Shown here piece after piece: positions 33,989 through 41,881 of a stretch of 64,000 nt of DNA. Position 1 is the stretch's first letter. Each line of letters begins with the position of its first letter. This stretch comes from Planococcus rifietoensis (GTDB taxonomy: Bacteria > Bacillota > Bacilli > Bacillales_A > Planococcaceae): contig NZ_CP013659.2 of the NCBI RefSeq assembly GCF_001465795.2, forward strand, positions 1,382,501-1,446,500, written 5' to 3'. The position numbers and the translations under genes are program-made. The notes under the pieces were generated by a model. It was not told the origin of the DNA and did no database searches. It saw only the letters and a program-made list of their open reading frames with translations.

Positions 33989-35233
33989 ATGAAAATATAT
34001 CCAATAACGGCAGTTAGCGTCTTAGCGCTTGCCCTGTCAGCCTGTTCAAGTGAGCAGGCGGGAAGCGCGACGGATGCGGAAAGTTTATTGACGGATGACT
34101 GGAGCGTTATTCAAGAAGCGGCGCAAGGCCAGGAAGTCAATATGTATATGTGGGGCGGGAACGACAACATCAATACTTATTTGGATAAGTGGGTCGCGCC
34201 ACGCATGAAAGAACAGCACGGCATTGAATTGACCCGTGTGCCGATGAATGACGCGCAAGACATCATCAACCAATTGCTCGACGAAAAAACAGCTGGGAAA
34301 AGCGACGGCAGCATGGACATCATCTGGATCAACGGCGAGAACTTCAAAGCCGCAAAAGACAACGACCTGCTGTGGGGAGATTTCACCGGCCAATTGCCAA
34401 ATTTTAATGACTACATCGATGCAGATGCCCCGGAAGTTTCACAGGATTTCGGAGAACCGGTGGAAGGCTTGGAAGCACCATGGGGCAAGGCTCAATTTGT
34501 ATTCGTGCATGACGAAAGTAAACACGAGACTCCGCCAAAATCGATGGCTGAACTCGCCGATTGGGTACAGGAACATCCGGGACAGTTTACGTACCCCGCA
34601 CCGCCTGATTTCACGGGCAGTGCTTTTGTCCGCCAGGTATTGTATGAAACGACCGGGGGGCACGAACAGTACCAGCAGCCTGCTGCCGAGATTGAAGATT
34701 TGGAACAACGCCTCGAGCCGATGTGGCAATACTTGAATAGCATTGAGCCGTATTTATGGCGCGAAGGCGAAACGTATCCGGAAAGCCTGGCAAAACAAGA
34801 TCAGTTGTTTGCGAGTGGTGAAATCGGGATGACCATGAGCTACGATCCTGCACTTGCTGCGAGTGAAGTATTGAAGGGACGTTTCCCAGAGTCGACCCGC
34901 ACTTATCTCTTGGACGGGGGAACACTGGCGAATACGCATTTCCTGTCGATTCCGTTTAACGCATCAGATAAAGCAGGGGCGCTTGTCGCAATCAATGAAC
35001 TAATGTCGCCTGAGGCCCAAACGGCTAAATTATCGCCCGAGAACTGGGGCGATTTGACGGCGCTCGAATTGGAAAAATTATCGCCCGAGCAGCAACAGGC
35101 GATGAATGAAGTAAATCTCGGGGAAGCGACACTTTCAATAGAAGAATTGGAACAAAACCGCTTGCCTGAATTGTCTTCAGATTATATCGACATCATTGAA
35201 AAAGGGTGGACGGAACATGTGGCGAAAGAGTAA
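33989..35233 (+). CDS. ABC transporter substrate-binding lipoprotein, YnjB-like
   Basis: A 414-residue lipoprotein with a signal peptide ending in ALSAC, then a type 2 periplasmic-binding fold. MYMWGGNDNINTYLDKWVAP at its start and DIIWINGENFKAAKDNDLLW and PAPPDFTGSAFVRQVLYE later are characteristic of the YnjB group. The ligand is unknown. ATG 33989 is preferred over GTG 33980 because the AGGA ribosome binding site is then properly spaced. The next gene starts 17 bases before its stop. Confidence 0.88.
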   Translation: MKIYPITAVSVLALALSACSSEQAGSATDAESLLTDDWSVIQEAAQGQEVNMYMWGGNDNINTYLDKWVAPRMKEQHGIELTRVPMNDAQDIINQLLDEKTAGKSDGSMDIIWINGENFKAAKDNDLLWGDFTGQLPNFNDYIDADAPEVSQDFGEPVEGLEAPWGKAQFVFVHDESKHETPPKSMAELADWVQEHPGQFTYPAPPDFTGSAFVRQVLYETTGGHEQYQQPAAEIEDLEQRLEPMWQYLNSIEPYLWREGETYPESLAKQDQLFASGEIGMTMSYDPALAASEVLKGRFPESTRTYLLDGGTLANTHFLSIPFNASDKAGALVAINELMSPEAQTAKLSPENWGDLTALELEKLSPEQQQAMNEVNLGEATLSIEELEQNRLPELSSDYIDIIEKGWTEHVAKE

Positions 35234-36101
35234 ACCGTATCTTTTGCTGCTGCCGGCCGCCGGCACGATCATCCTCCTGTTTTTCGGGGGGATTTTTGAT
35301 GGGCTGCTGAAAAGCTTCGGCTATTTTCCAGCAATCGGGGAAACGCAATTGACCTTGGCTGCCTACGACAGGCTCCTGCATTCAGGCTCTTTTTGGGAAT
35401 CGATGGCGCTCACGTTGCGAATAGCGGCGCTGTCTTCATTGCTGTCGGCAGTCATCGGGGCGCTCCTCGCCGTGGGCTTGTTTTTTCTCACGGATTCCAT
35501 GAAAAAGGCAACGCCGAAAGCTTGGTACCGCTTGTTCCAATTGCCATTGACCATACCGCATCTGGTCGCAGGTTATATTATCGTGCTGTTGTTCATGCAA
35601 AGCGGATTTGTATCGAGATTGTTCGTGGCATTTGGCTGGATTGACGACATCACGGATTTCCCGGTGCTCGTCAATGACCCGTTCGGATGGGGAATCATCC
35701 TCACTTACGCTTGGAAAGAAGCACCTTTTGTAGCGCTTATGCTGTATCCAGTGCTGTCGCGGATCCAGGGTTCCTGGCGTGAAGTGTCACGTGTTTTCGG
35801 CGCGGGCAATTGGCAATTCGTCCGGGAAGTGGTCGTGCCCGTCATGATTCCGGCGTGGGTGATTGCCACGTTCATCGTTTTTGTATTTACTTTTTCCGCT
35901 TTTGAAGTGCCGTATCTGCTTGGTGTCACCTATCCAAGCGTGCTGCCGGTCTATTCATATCAGCTGTATACAAGCGGCACGCTTGCAGATCGCCCCGAAG
36001 CACTTGCGGTCAATATGATCCTCGCGGCTTTTACAATTTTGCTCGGACTAGTAGCGTATTACTTCAGTAAGCGCTGGAATGTACTGAAGGGGTGGAGCTA
36101 A
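35217..36101 (+). CDS. ABC transporter permease, YnjC N-half-like
   Basis: A 294-residue permease with six predicted helices. It has an EAA-type loop (SRVFGAGNWQFVREVVVPVM) that should contact the ATPase. In E. coli YnjC is one long protein with two permease halves. Here the halves are separate genes, this being the first. ATG 35217 overlaps the end of the binding-protein gene, and the longer frame from 35196 lacks a ribosome binding site. It works with the next permease and ATPase. Confidence 0.85.
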   Translation: MWRKSKPYLLLLPAAGTIILLFFGGIFDGLLKSFGYFPAIGETQLTLAAYDRLLHSGSFWESMALTLRIAALSSLLSAVIGALLAVGLFFLTDSMKKATPKAWYRLFQLPLTIPHLVAGYIIVLLFMQSGFVSRLFVAFGWIDDITDFPVLVNDPFGWGIILTYAWKEAPFVALMLYPVLSRIQGSWREVSRVFGAGNWQFVREVVVPVMIPAWVIATFIVFVFTFSAFEVPYLLGVTYPSVLPVYSYQLYTSGTLADRPEALAVNMILAAFTILLGLVAYYFSKRWNVLKGWS

Positions 36102-36928
36102 TGAAAAAACATCCACACCTTCTGTCCATGTTTTTCTTCATTGCATTGATTATTTTCGTCATCGTCCCGTTTGTTCCCCTGCTGTTGTCAAGCCTGTCAT
36201 TCGGGTGGCGCTGGCCGGATGTTTTCCCGCAAGACTGGAGTTTGCGTGCATGGGAATACGTCATGAATGACGGGCGAACGTGGCAGGCGGTCGGGATTAG
36301 CTTATGGATCGCCTTGATCGTAACGGCTGTGAACATCGTACTTGCAGTCCCGGCGGCCAACGCATTGGTGCGTTATCCGGTTCGTGGCAGATGGCTGTTT
36401 GAAGCGATCATTTTTGCGCCGATCCTGATTCCGCCATTCATCTCGGTCATGGGGATCCATTTGACCTTTTTGCGGCTCGGACTGACTGAAACCGTTCTTG
36501 GTGTTGTGTTGGCGCATATCGCACCGACTTTGCCGTATATGTTCCGAGCGGTCATGGTCAGCTATCAAACCTTGTCAGCGGATTGGGAAGACCAAGCGCG
36601 CATGTTGGGGGCAGGCGCATGGCAGCGATTCTTCCATGTCGTGCTGCCGCATCTGTTGCCGGGCATCTTGGCAGGCGCCAGTTTAAGCGTCTTGATTTCC
36701 TTGAGCCAATACTTAATCACCTTCATCATCGGTGCTGGCCAGGTGGTCACCCTGCCGATCTTGCTGTTTCCGTTTATCAGTGGGGGAGACCCAGGCATAG
36801 CCTCGGCTTATTCATTGCTATATGCAGCCATTGCCATTGCGGCTTTGATTGGAATGGACGCAGCTTTAAAACGTTATTATCAACTGAATAAAGCCAGACA
36901 GGATCCGGCGAAAGGAGTGGAACCATGA
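36101..36928 (+). CDS. ABC transporter permease, YnjC C-half-like
   Basis: A 275-residue permease with six helices and the EAA loop DWEDQARMLGAGAWQRFFHV. The start ATG shares a base with the preceding stop (TAATG), with AAGGGG 8 bases upstream. The GTG at 36092 is rejected because it overlaps that site. The stop overlaps the ATPase start (ATGA). It forms a heterodimeric membrane channel with the upstream permease. Confidence 0.85.
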   Translation: MKKHPHLLSMFFFIALIIFVIVPFVPLLLSSLSFGWRWPDVFPQDWSLRAWEYVMNDGRTWQAVGISLWIALIVTAVNIVLAVPAANALVRYPVRGRWLFEAIIFAPILIPPFISVMGIHLTFLRLGLTETVLGVVLAHIAPTLPYMFRAVMVSYQTLSADWEDQARMLGAGAWQRFFHVVLPHLLPGILAGASLSVLISLSQYLITFIIGAGQVVTLPILLFPFISGGDPGIASAYSLLYAAIAIAALIGMDAALKRYYQLNKARQDPAKGVEP

Positions 36929-37992
36929 GCGATTTGCGCATCATCGATTTGGAAAAGCGATATGGAGCCGTGCAGCCAAAAGACGAAGCGTCGTTCGTGC
37001 TTCGTCCGGTCCGGCTGTCCATCCGGGAAGGAGAGTTCTTTTCGCTGCTTGGGCCCTCAGGCTGCGGCAAAACGACTTTATTGAAACTGGTCGCTGGCTT
37101 GTTGCAAGCAGATGGCGGAGAAGTGTGGGTGGGGGATGAAAACCTGACAAATGTACCGCCTGAATCAAGAAAGTTTGCCATGGTGTTTCAGCAATCGTTG
37201 CTGTTTCCGCATAAAACCATTGAAGACAATGTGGCTTTTGGCTTGAAAATGCAGAAAGTCGGCAAACAACAGCGCTTGAAAGCTGCCCGGGATATGCTCG
37301 AACATGTGGGACTCAGTGGATTTGGCAGCCGCTTTCCCGACGAACTGAGCGGCGGGCAGCAGCAACGCGTGGCACTCGCCAGGGCGTTGGTGGCGAATCC
37401 GCGCGTTTTGTTGATGGATGAACCATTCAGCGCGCTCGATCCGGGCTTGCGGGAAGACATGCGCGATTTGCTGAGCCGCATCCAAAAAGAATTTCGTGTG
37501 ACCGTCTTGTTCGTGACGCACGACCGCGACGAAGCTTTTGCATTATCCGACCGGATCGCGGTCATGGGCGAAGGGGCATTGCGCCAAGTCGGCAATGCGA
37601 GAGAATTATACGAACGCCCGGACACGACAGCGGTCGCTGCTTTCCTTGGCTTGCGGAATATCTTGAGCGGCACGCTGGAAAATGGCCGTTTCGTCTCTTC
37701 GGATGGATTTCTTGAAGTGGATGGCGCCAGTCAATTGGCAGACGGCGAGTATTTTATGGTCATTAGGCCAGATGCGATCATAGCAGCAGAAAATGACCAA
37801 TCAAGCCATGTCCGCATTCAAGGCATCATCCAGGAAATGAAATACGTACGCGGCATGTACAACCTGAAAGTGAAAGCAGGGAACCAGCTGCTGGAATGTA
37901 TTTTCACTACTGACCAAGCGGAAAAAACAACCGTCGGGGAAGCGATCGATTTGCTGGTGGACATGAAGGAAGTCCGTTTTTTGAAAGAATAG
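36925..37992 (+). CDS. ABC transporter ATPase, YnjD-like with C-terminal TOBE-like domain
   Basis: A 355-residue ATPase with Walker A GPSGCGKTT, Q-loop VFQQSLLFPHKT, signature LSGGQQQRVALARAL, Walker B VLLMDEPFSALD and H-loop VTHDRDEA. Residues after about 240 form a TOBE-like regulatory domain as in PotA/MalK-type ATPases. E. coli YnjD is shorter (about 217 residues) and lacks it, so this transporter may carry an extra ligand sensor. It is the last gene of the operon. Confidence 0.9.
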   Translation: MSDLRIIDLEKRYGAVQPKDEASFVLRPVRLSIREGEFFSLLGPSGCGKTTLLKLVAGLLQADGGEVWVGDENLTNVPPESRKFAMVFQQSLLFPHKTIEDNVAFGLKMQKVGKQQRLKAARDMLEHVGLSGFGSRFPDELSGGQQQRVALARALVANPRVLLMDEPFSALDPGLREDMRDLLSRIQKEFRVTVLFVTHDRDEAFALSDRIAVMGEGALRQVGNARELYERPDTTAVAAFLGLRNILSGTLENGRFVSSDGFLEVDGASQLADGEYFMVIRPDAIIAAENDQSSHVRIQGIIQEMKYVRGMYNLKVKAGNQLLECIFTTDQAEKTTVGEAIDLLVDMKEVRFLKE

Positions 37993-38007
37993 CATCACTC
38001 AAGTTAA

Positions 38008-38042
38008 AAGCCCCTTGCCATCAATGCGGCAAGGGGCTTCAT
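38008..38042 (+). terminator. Terminator of the YnjBCD-type operon
   Basis: AAGCCCCTTGCC (38008-38019) pairs with GGCAAGGGGCTT (38028-38039). Only a short, interrupted T-run follows. Confidence 0.7.
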
Positions 38043-38143
38043 GATTTTCTAGCTAACGGGAGCCTCTGACAATATAGGCATCATTCCAGAAAGTGTTGTG
38101 TGCAATTGGGTTATTTTTACTGATTATTTTTACAGTTATTAAT

Positions 38144-38157
38144 AGAACAAGTGTTCT
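38144..38157. promoter_or_regulatory. lexA box: LexA (SOS) box upstream of the small toxin gene
   Basis: AGAACAAGTGTTCT is a palindrome whose core GAAC-AAGT-GTTC matches the Gram-positive SOS box pattern GAAC-RNRY-GTTC. The outer bases (A and T) differ from the CGAAC...GTTCG consensus. It ends 5 bases before an extended minus-10 element (38163), so a bound LexA would cover the polymerase site. Confidence 0.65.
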
Positions 38158-38162
38158 GTTTG

Positions 38163-38171
38163 TGGTAAAAT
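38163..38171 (+). promoter_or_regulatory. Extended minus-10 promoter of the toxin gene
   Basis: TGG directly before TAAAAT (38166-38171) forms a TGn-extended minus-10. There is no good minus-35 because that region is the LexA box. Transcription would start near 38178. Confidence 0.55.
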
Positions 38172-38228
38172 AAAGGTACAGCTGCATGAGGGCGGTTTGG
38201 CCATTCCCTATAGAAAGGGGGTGGTAGC

Positions 38229-38336
38229 ATGACCATGGCAGAAGCATTTTCGCTTGTGTTCACGAGTGTCGGGTTGACGATCAGCGCATTGACGCTCGTC
38301 TTATCCTTGATTCTGGTCATTCCGAAAAAAAAATAA
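38229..38336 (+). CDS. Small holin-like toxin of a type I toxin-antitoxin module
   Basis: The product is 35 residues: MTMAEAFSLV at the start, one membrane helix at about 8-31, and the tail IPKKK. The pattern M-T-x-x-E-A-x-S-L, followed by a hydrophobic helix and a lysine end, matches the 'putative holin-like toxin' family of Bacillales type I modules. AAAGGGGG precedes the ATG but can be paired by CCATTCCC (38201-38208) with GGGGGTGG (38217-38224), hiding the ribosome binding site. The three terminal Lys codons form an A9 run that is the T-run of an antisense terminator. A LexA box lies upstream and an antisense RNA downstream. Toxic action on the membrane is inferred. Confidence 0.75.
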   Translation: MTMAEAFSLVFTSVGLTISALTLVLSLILVIPKKK

Positions 38337-38367
38337 CCGTCCCATTGGCGTGGGCTGACGGTTATTT
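38331..38367 (-). terminator. Antitoxin terminator overlapping the toxin stop codon
   Basis: AAATAACCGTC (38331-38341) pairs perfectly with GACGGTTATTT (38357-38367). On the minus strand the stem is followed by T6 (38330-38325). On the plus strand only TTTCAT follows. Confidence 0.75.
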
Positions 38368-38419
38368 CATAAACCTATAGTGTCCAGCCGACCGCCCTCG
38401 AAAGGCGGCATGCAGCTGG

Positions 38420-38447
38420 CCGGATGCATACAGCATCCGGTTTTTTT
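38420..38447 (+). terminator. Toxin mRNA terminator
   Basis: CCGGATGC (38420-38427) pairs with GCATCCGG (38433-38440) around ATACA, and T7 follows on the plus strand only. Confidence 0.85.
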
Positions 38448-38457
38448 CGTTACTTTC

Positions 38458-38485
38458 AGTATACTAAATTACAGCTATTTTGCAA
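38458..38485 (-). promoter_or_regulatory. Promoter of the antitoxin RNA
   Basis: On the minus strand TTGCAA (38485-38480), 16 bases, TATACT (38463-38458). It lies between the namA stop codon and the toxin terminator. Confidence 0.6.
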
Positions 38486-38490
38486 CTGTC

Positions 38491-39507
38491 TCATATCCAA
38501 CCCCGCTCATAAGGCACAGGAGCTTCGATATCGGCTCCGAGCGTCTGAGCGGCAGTGTAGGCCCAATACGGGTTGCGCAGCAATTCGCGTGCCAGGAAGA
38601 TGAAATCCGCACGGCCGTTCTGCAAAATTTCTTCTGCATGGCGCGGCTCGGTGATCAAGCCGACAGCGCCTGTTGCGATTGGTGTTTCTTTTTTGATCGT
38701 TTCCGCAAAATTCACTTGGTAGCCAGGGTAGACTGGAATCTGTGCCGGCACGACAGCCCCTGAACTGACATCGATCAAATCGACGTTCTGTTGTTTCATC
38801 CATTTGGTCATCTCGACATATTGTTCAGGCGTCATACCGCCGTCTGTGTAATCTTCTGCCGAAATGCGCACGAACAAAGGTCCGTCCCAAACCGCATTCA
38901 CTTCGTCCAATACACGGCGCAACAGGCGGTAACGGTTCTCGCTGCTGCCGCCGTATTCGTCAGTGCGTTGGTTGGTCAAAGGAGATAAGAACTGGTTGAT
39001 CAAATAGCCATGGGCTGCGTGGATTTCGATGACGTCGAAGCCAGCTTTTTTGGCGCGTACAGCGCCATCTTGGAACGCTTGGACGGTGTCATCGATTTCT
39101 TCGATCGTCATTGCTTTCGGTGTTTTGTATTTAGCGTTGAAGGCGATTGCGCTTGGTGCCTGAATGTCGCCGTCGACTGTCGCTTTCCTGCCGGCATGCG
39201 CCAATTGGATGCCGGTTTTCGCGCCGTTCGCTTTCATCAAGCGGACGATTTCCGCCTGTCCGTCGATTTGGGCATCATCCCATATGCCGAGGTCGCGGGA
39301 AGAAATGCGCCCGATCGGCTGAACGGCAGTGGCTTCAGTGATAATCAATCCAACGCCGCCGACTGCGCGCGTCGGATAATGGACACGATGCCAATCGGTA
39401 ACCTGTCCGTCTTCTTTATCGCTTTGGTACATACACATCGGAGCCATGACGATGCGATTTTTGAAATGGACGCCTTTGAGCTCGAATTCTTCGAAAAGTT
39501 TTGCCAC
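38491..39507 (-). CDS. namA: NADPH dehydrogenase, old yellow enzyme (YqjM/NamA)
   Basis: A 338-residue FMN enzyme of exactly the YqjM length. Class-defining residues are visible: Cys and Tyr in MAPMCMYQ (about 25-28), substrate-binding His pair in [15 protein letters not shown], and the C-terminal arginine finger in YERGW. It reduces activated C=C bonds of enones and xenobiotics. The start is GTG 39507 with AAGGAGG upstream. In B. subtilis yqjM also lies close to proI and yqjP, the same neighbours as here. Confidence 0.95.
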   Translation of the reverse strand: MAKLFEEFELKGVHFKNRIVMAPMCMYQSDKEDGQVTDWHRVHYPTRAVGGVGLIITEATAVQPIGRISSRDLGIWDDAQIDGQAEIVRLMKANGAKTGIQLAHAGRKATVDGDIQAPSAIAFNAKYKTPKAMTIEEIDDTVQAFQDGAVRAKKAGFDVIEIHAAHGYLINQFLSPLTNQRTDEYGGSSENRYRLLRRVLDEVNAVWDGPLFVRISAEDYTDGGMTPEQYVEMTKWMKQQNVDLIDVSSGAVVPAQIPVYPGYQVNFAETIKKETPIATGAVGLITEPRHAEEILQNGRADFIFLARELLRNPYWAYTAAQTLGADIEAPVPYERGWI

Positions 39508-39626
39508 GTGAAATTCCTCCTTCAGTCTCTATACAAGAGATTAGTATACCGGAAATTCGGGAAGGCTTCGATTCGAAAGACTTCTCCTGCTTCTTTAACG
39601 ATGAAAACATCCGCATAAACAGAAAT

Positions 39627-39656
39627 CCCCCGTAAAAGTCGTCGCTTTCACGGGGG
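39627..39656 (-). terminator. Terminator of proC
   Basis: A 12-bp stem, 39627-39638 with 39645-39656. The single mismatch on the plus strand becomes a G-U pair on the minus strand, which fits minus-strand use. A weak T-rich tail follows. Confidence 0.7.
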
Positions 39657-39667
39657 TAAGGAGGTTC

Positions 39668-40471
39668 TTATTCGAATTCTTTGCCGAGCTCGCGGGAGCG
39701 ATTGGCAGCCGAAGTAACGCAATCGCCGACGATGCGCTTGAAGTCGTTATCATAGAGAGCTTGGAGTCCGGCTGCGGTGGTGCCGTTCGGGCTCGTGACG
39801 CGCTTGCGCAATTCACCGAAGTCTTCTTGCTGGAGCATTTCCGCTGCGCCATCGAAAGTTTGGCGCACCAGTTTCTTCGCATCTGCAGAAGACAAGCCGT
39901 TATCGATCCCAGCTTGTACCATGGATTCAGCGAAATAATAAAGATACGCTGGTCCGCTTCCTGCAATGCCGGTCACCGCGTGCAATTGGTCTTCTTCCAC
40001 GACCGTCACGCCGCCGATCGATGACAAGAGCTTTCTCAGCAAATGCTGCTGTTCTTTGGTGACGAATTTGCTCCAAGCGACGCCTGTGGCCGACTTGCCG
40101 ATTTGCGCTGATGTATTCGGCATCGCACGGGCCACGGCGAAATCGCCGACATGCTTTTGGATCGTCTCAATCGAAACGCCTGCCGCGACAGAGACGATGA
40201 CAGTATCGCCTGTCAATTTTTCGCGGATTCCTTTCAATGCCACTTCAACATCTTTCGGTTTCATCGCAAGCAGGATGAAATCAGCATCTCTCAGTTCGGT
40301 CTTGTCATCGCACACAATGTTAACGCCATATTCATCATGCAAAAATTCCAAACGGTCCTGATCTGACCGGTTCATGACGGAGATTTCATCGGGTTTCATA
40401 ATTCGCTTATTGATCCAGCCGTGGATCATGGATTCGGCCATCGATCCGGCCCCTACACATACAATTTTCAT
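39668..40471 (-). CDS. proC: Pyrroline-5-carboxylate reductase
   Basis: A 267-residue enzyme performing the last step of proline synthesis. The N-terminal NAD(P) motif is IVCVGAGSMAESMIHGW. AMPNTSAQIGKSATG lines the active site. The C-terminal dimer domain carries AVTGIAGSGPAYLYYFAE and RVTSPNGTTAAGLQAL, the family signature. ATG 40471 is used because AAGGA overlaps the upstream GTG (40480). It is preceded by a proline T-box leader, so it is likely induced when uncharged tRNA-Pro accumulates. It is a paralogue-type proI gene. Confidence 0.95.
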   Translation of the reverse strand: MKIVCVGAGSMAESMIHGWINKRIMKPDEISVMNRSDQDRLEFLHDEYGVNIVCDDKTELRDADFILLAMKPKDVEVALKGIREKLTGDTVIVSVAAGVSIETIQKHVGDFAVARAMPNTSAQIGKSATGVAWSKFVTKEQQHLLRKLLSSIGGVTVVEEDQLHAVTGIAGSGPAYLYYFAESMVQAGIDNGLSSADAKKLVRQTFDGAAEMLQQEDFGELRKRVTSPNGTTAAGLQALYDNDFKRIVGDCVTSAANRSRELGKEFE

Positions 40472-40492
40472 ACATTCCACTTCCTTTTCTCA

Positions 40493-40728
40493 AAATAAAA
40501 AGCGCAATCATCCCTGTTATTCCAAGGACGAAAACGCTTGTTTCCGCGGTACCACCTAAGTTTGCACACTTGCACAACTCGATATCCTTATCGCGGACAG
40601 ACGGCCGTGTTTGCACGGCAGCTCAGAAGCAGGTTCAGGAAGGGAGCGGGGGTGCGGCGTTTCAGCGTTGGCGGCACTCTCTTGTACCCATCACCTTCCG
40701 TACTAATCTTCATCTACGCTTACATATG
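40493..40728 (-). ncRNA. T-box leader of proC, proline specifier
   Basis: On the minus strand the leader carries GATTAGTA and GAAGGTGATGGG of Stem I, and a specifier region TGAACCTGCTTCTGAG in which CCU (plus positions 40631-40633) fits proline. The invariant T-box AGGTGGTACCGCGG (40557-40544) follows, then a terminator (GCG...CGC stem with T-run, 40493-40540). Uncharged tRNA-Pro binding should favour the antiterminator. Confidence 0.92.
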
Positions 40729-40735
40729 TTATTAA

Positions 40736-40764
40736 ATTATAAGTAAACAAATTTTATTTGTCAA
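40736..40764 (-). promoter_or_regulatory. Perfect-consensus SigA promoter of the proC T-box leader
   Basis: On the minus strand TTGACA (40764-40759), 17 bases, TATAAT (40741-40736). Confidence 0.9.
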
Positions 40765-40843
40765 ATTGGCCAGCCGGCGTGACGGCGCCTGCCATTCAAG
40801 GTATGATAAGTGAATAGACATTCATTTTAAGGGAGTGGGAATG

Positions 40844-41794
40844 ATGGAACCGATCAAAATCACCATCCCGACGCCATTTGCGGTCGGAGATGTCAATTCT
40901 TATCTATTGAAAGGCGACGCGTTGACGTTGATCGATGCCGGACCGAAAACACCGGAAGCCTGGGAAGCGCTCAAGGCCGGACTGAAAGCGGCGAATGTCG
41001 CCCCTGAAGACATCGAGCAAGTGGTCTTGACGCACCACCACCCGGATCATGCCGGCTGGGTCGACGGCTTCGACGCCGCCAAATTGTACGGACATCCATA
41101 TAACGATCTATGGCTGCGCCGGGACGAAGCTTTTTTCGATTATCATGACGCGTTCTATCAGGAGCGCTTGAAAGAAGAGGGAGTGCCGGGTGATTTAATG
41201 TTCTGGATGAAGAAGATGAAGCGGCCGCTCAATTTGATGGGCAATCGCCCGCTCGATATGGCTATCAATGAAGGCGATACGATTCCGGGCCACGCGGACT
41301 GGCATGTCATGGAGACTTTGGGGCATGCCCAGAGCCATTTGTCGTTTTGGAATCCGGAAGAACGCACGATGATCGGCGGCGACCACGTCATCGCGAAAGT
41401 ATCCTCGAACCCGCTTATTGAACCGCCGTATAACCCGGAAGAAGGACGCCCGAAGTCTTTGCTTCAATACAACTCCTCTCTCAGCCGGCTATTGAAAATG
41501 CCGATTGACGTCATCTACAGCGGACATGGGGAAGATGTGCGCAATGTCCACGAACTTGTTTCTACACGGCTTGAAAAGCAGCACTTACGGGCAATGAAAG
41601 TACTCGACATGCTCGACCGGTCGAGTGAGCAGTCGGTTTATGAATTGACACAGCAGCTGTTTCCACATGCTTACGAAAAAGAGCTCGGTTTAACACTGTC
41701 CGAGACGATCGGCCAAGTCGATTACTTGCTCGAAGACGGCTTGATCGAAGAACGGCTCAACGACCAGGGCATTTTCGTCTACCGGCAAGCTTAA
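40844..41794 (+). CDS. Metallo-beta-lactamase-fold hydrolase (YqjP-like)
   Basis: A 316-residue protein. The metal-binding motif THHHPDHAGW has the H-x-H-x-D-H signature, the third-site region is ETLGHAQSHLSFW, and VIYSGHGED supplies the last His. A C-terminal winged-helix-like segment (about 250-316) ends the protein, as in YqjP and LACTB2-type hydrolases. Substrate is unknown. Its position beside proC and namA is conserved with B. subtilis. ATG 40844 has GGGAG 8 bases upstream. Confidence 0.87.
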   Translation: MEPIKITIPTPFAVGDVNSYLLKGDALTLIDAGPKTPEAWEALKAGLKAANVAPEDIEQVVLTHHHPDHAGWVDGFDAAKLYGHPYNDLWLRRDEAFFDYHDAFYQERLKEEGVPGDLMFWMKKMKRPLNLMGNRPLDMAINEGDTIPGHADWHVMETLGHAQSHLSFWNPEERTMIGGDHVIAKVSSNPLIEPPYNPEEGRPKSLLQYNSSLSRLLKMPIDVIYSGHGEDVRNVHELVSTRLEKQHLRAMKVLDMLDRSSEQSVYELTQQLFPHAYEKELGLTLSETIGQVDYLLEDGLIEERLNDQGIFVYRQA

Positions 41795-41881
41795 TGTACA
41801 GAGTTGCATGCACAAGCTTCAGCAGGTAAACTGAAAATTAAGAGTTGCAACAAGAATCTAAGCGTAAAGGATTGGGATAAA

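Larger units (their letters stand above)
38325..38451 (-). ncRNA. Candidate antisense antitoxin RNA
   Basis: A minus-strand promoter at 38458-38485 predicts a start near 38451. The RNA would run through a nested hairpin (CCAGC/GCTGG outside CCGCC/GGCGG, 38384-38419) and end at an 11-bp terminator stem (38331-38367) followed by U6 from the toxin's lysine codons. It is about 125 bases long and complementary to the 3' end and 3' UTR of the toxin mRNA, the usual layout of BsrG/SR4- and TxpA/RatA-type systems. Confidence 0.6.

Noticed and set aside
38111..38133. Direct repeat TTATTTTTAC (38111-38120 and 38124-38133) upstream of the toxin promoter
   Set aside because: AT-rich repeats of this length are expected by chance in such sequence; noted only as a possible UP-element-like stretch.
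39010..39618. 202-codon plus-strand open frame across namA
   Set aside because: It is antisense to a clearly functional old yellow enzyme gene and shows no domain or ribosome binding site.
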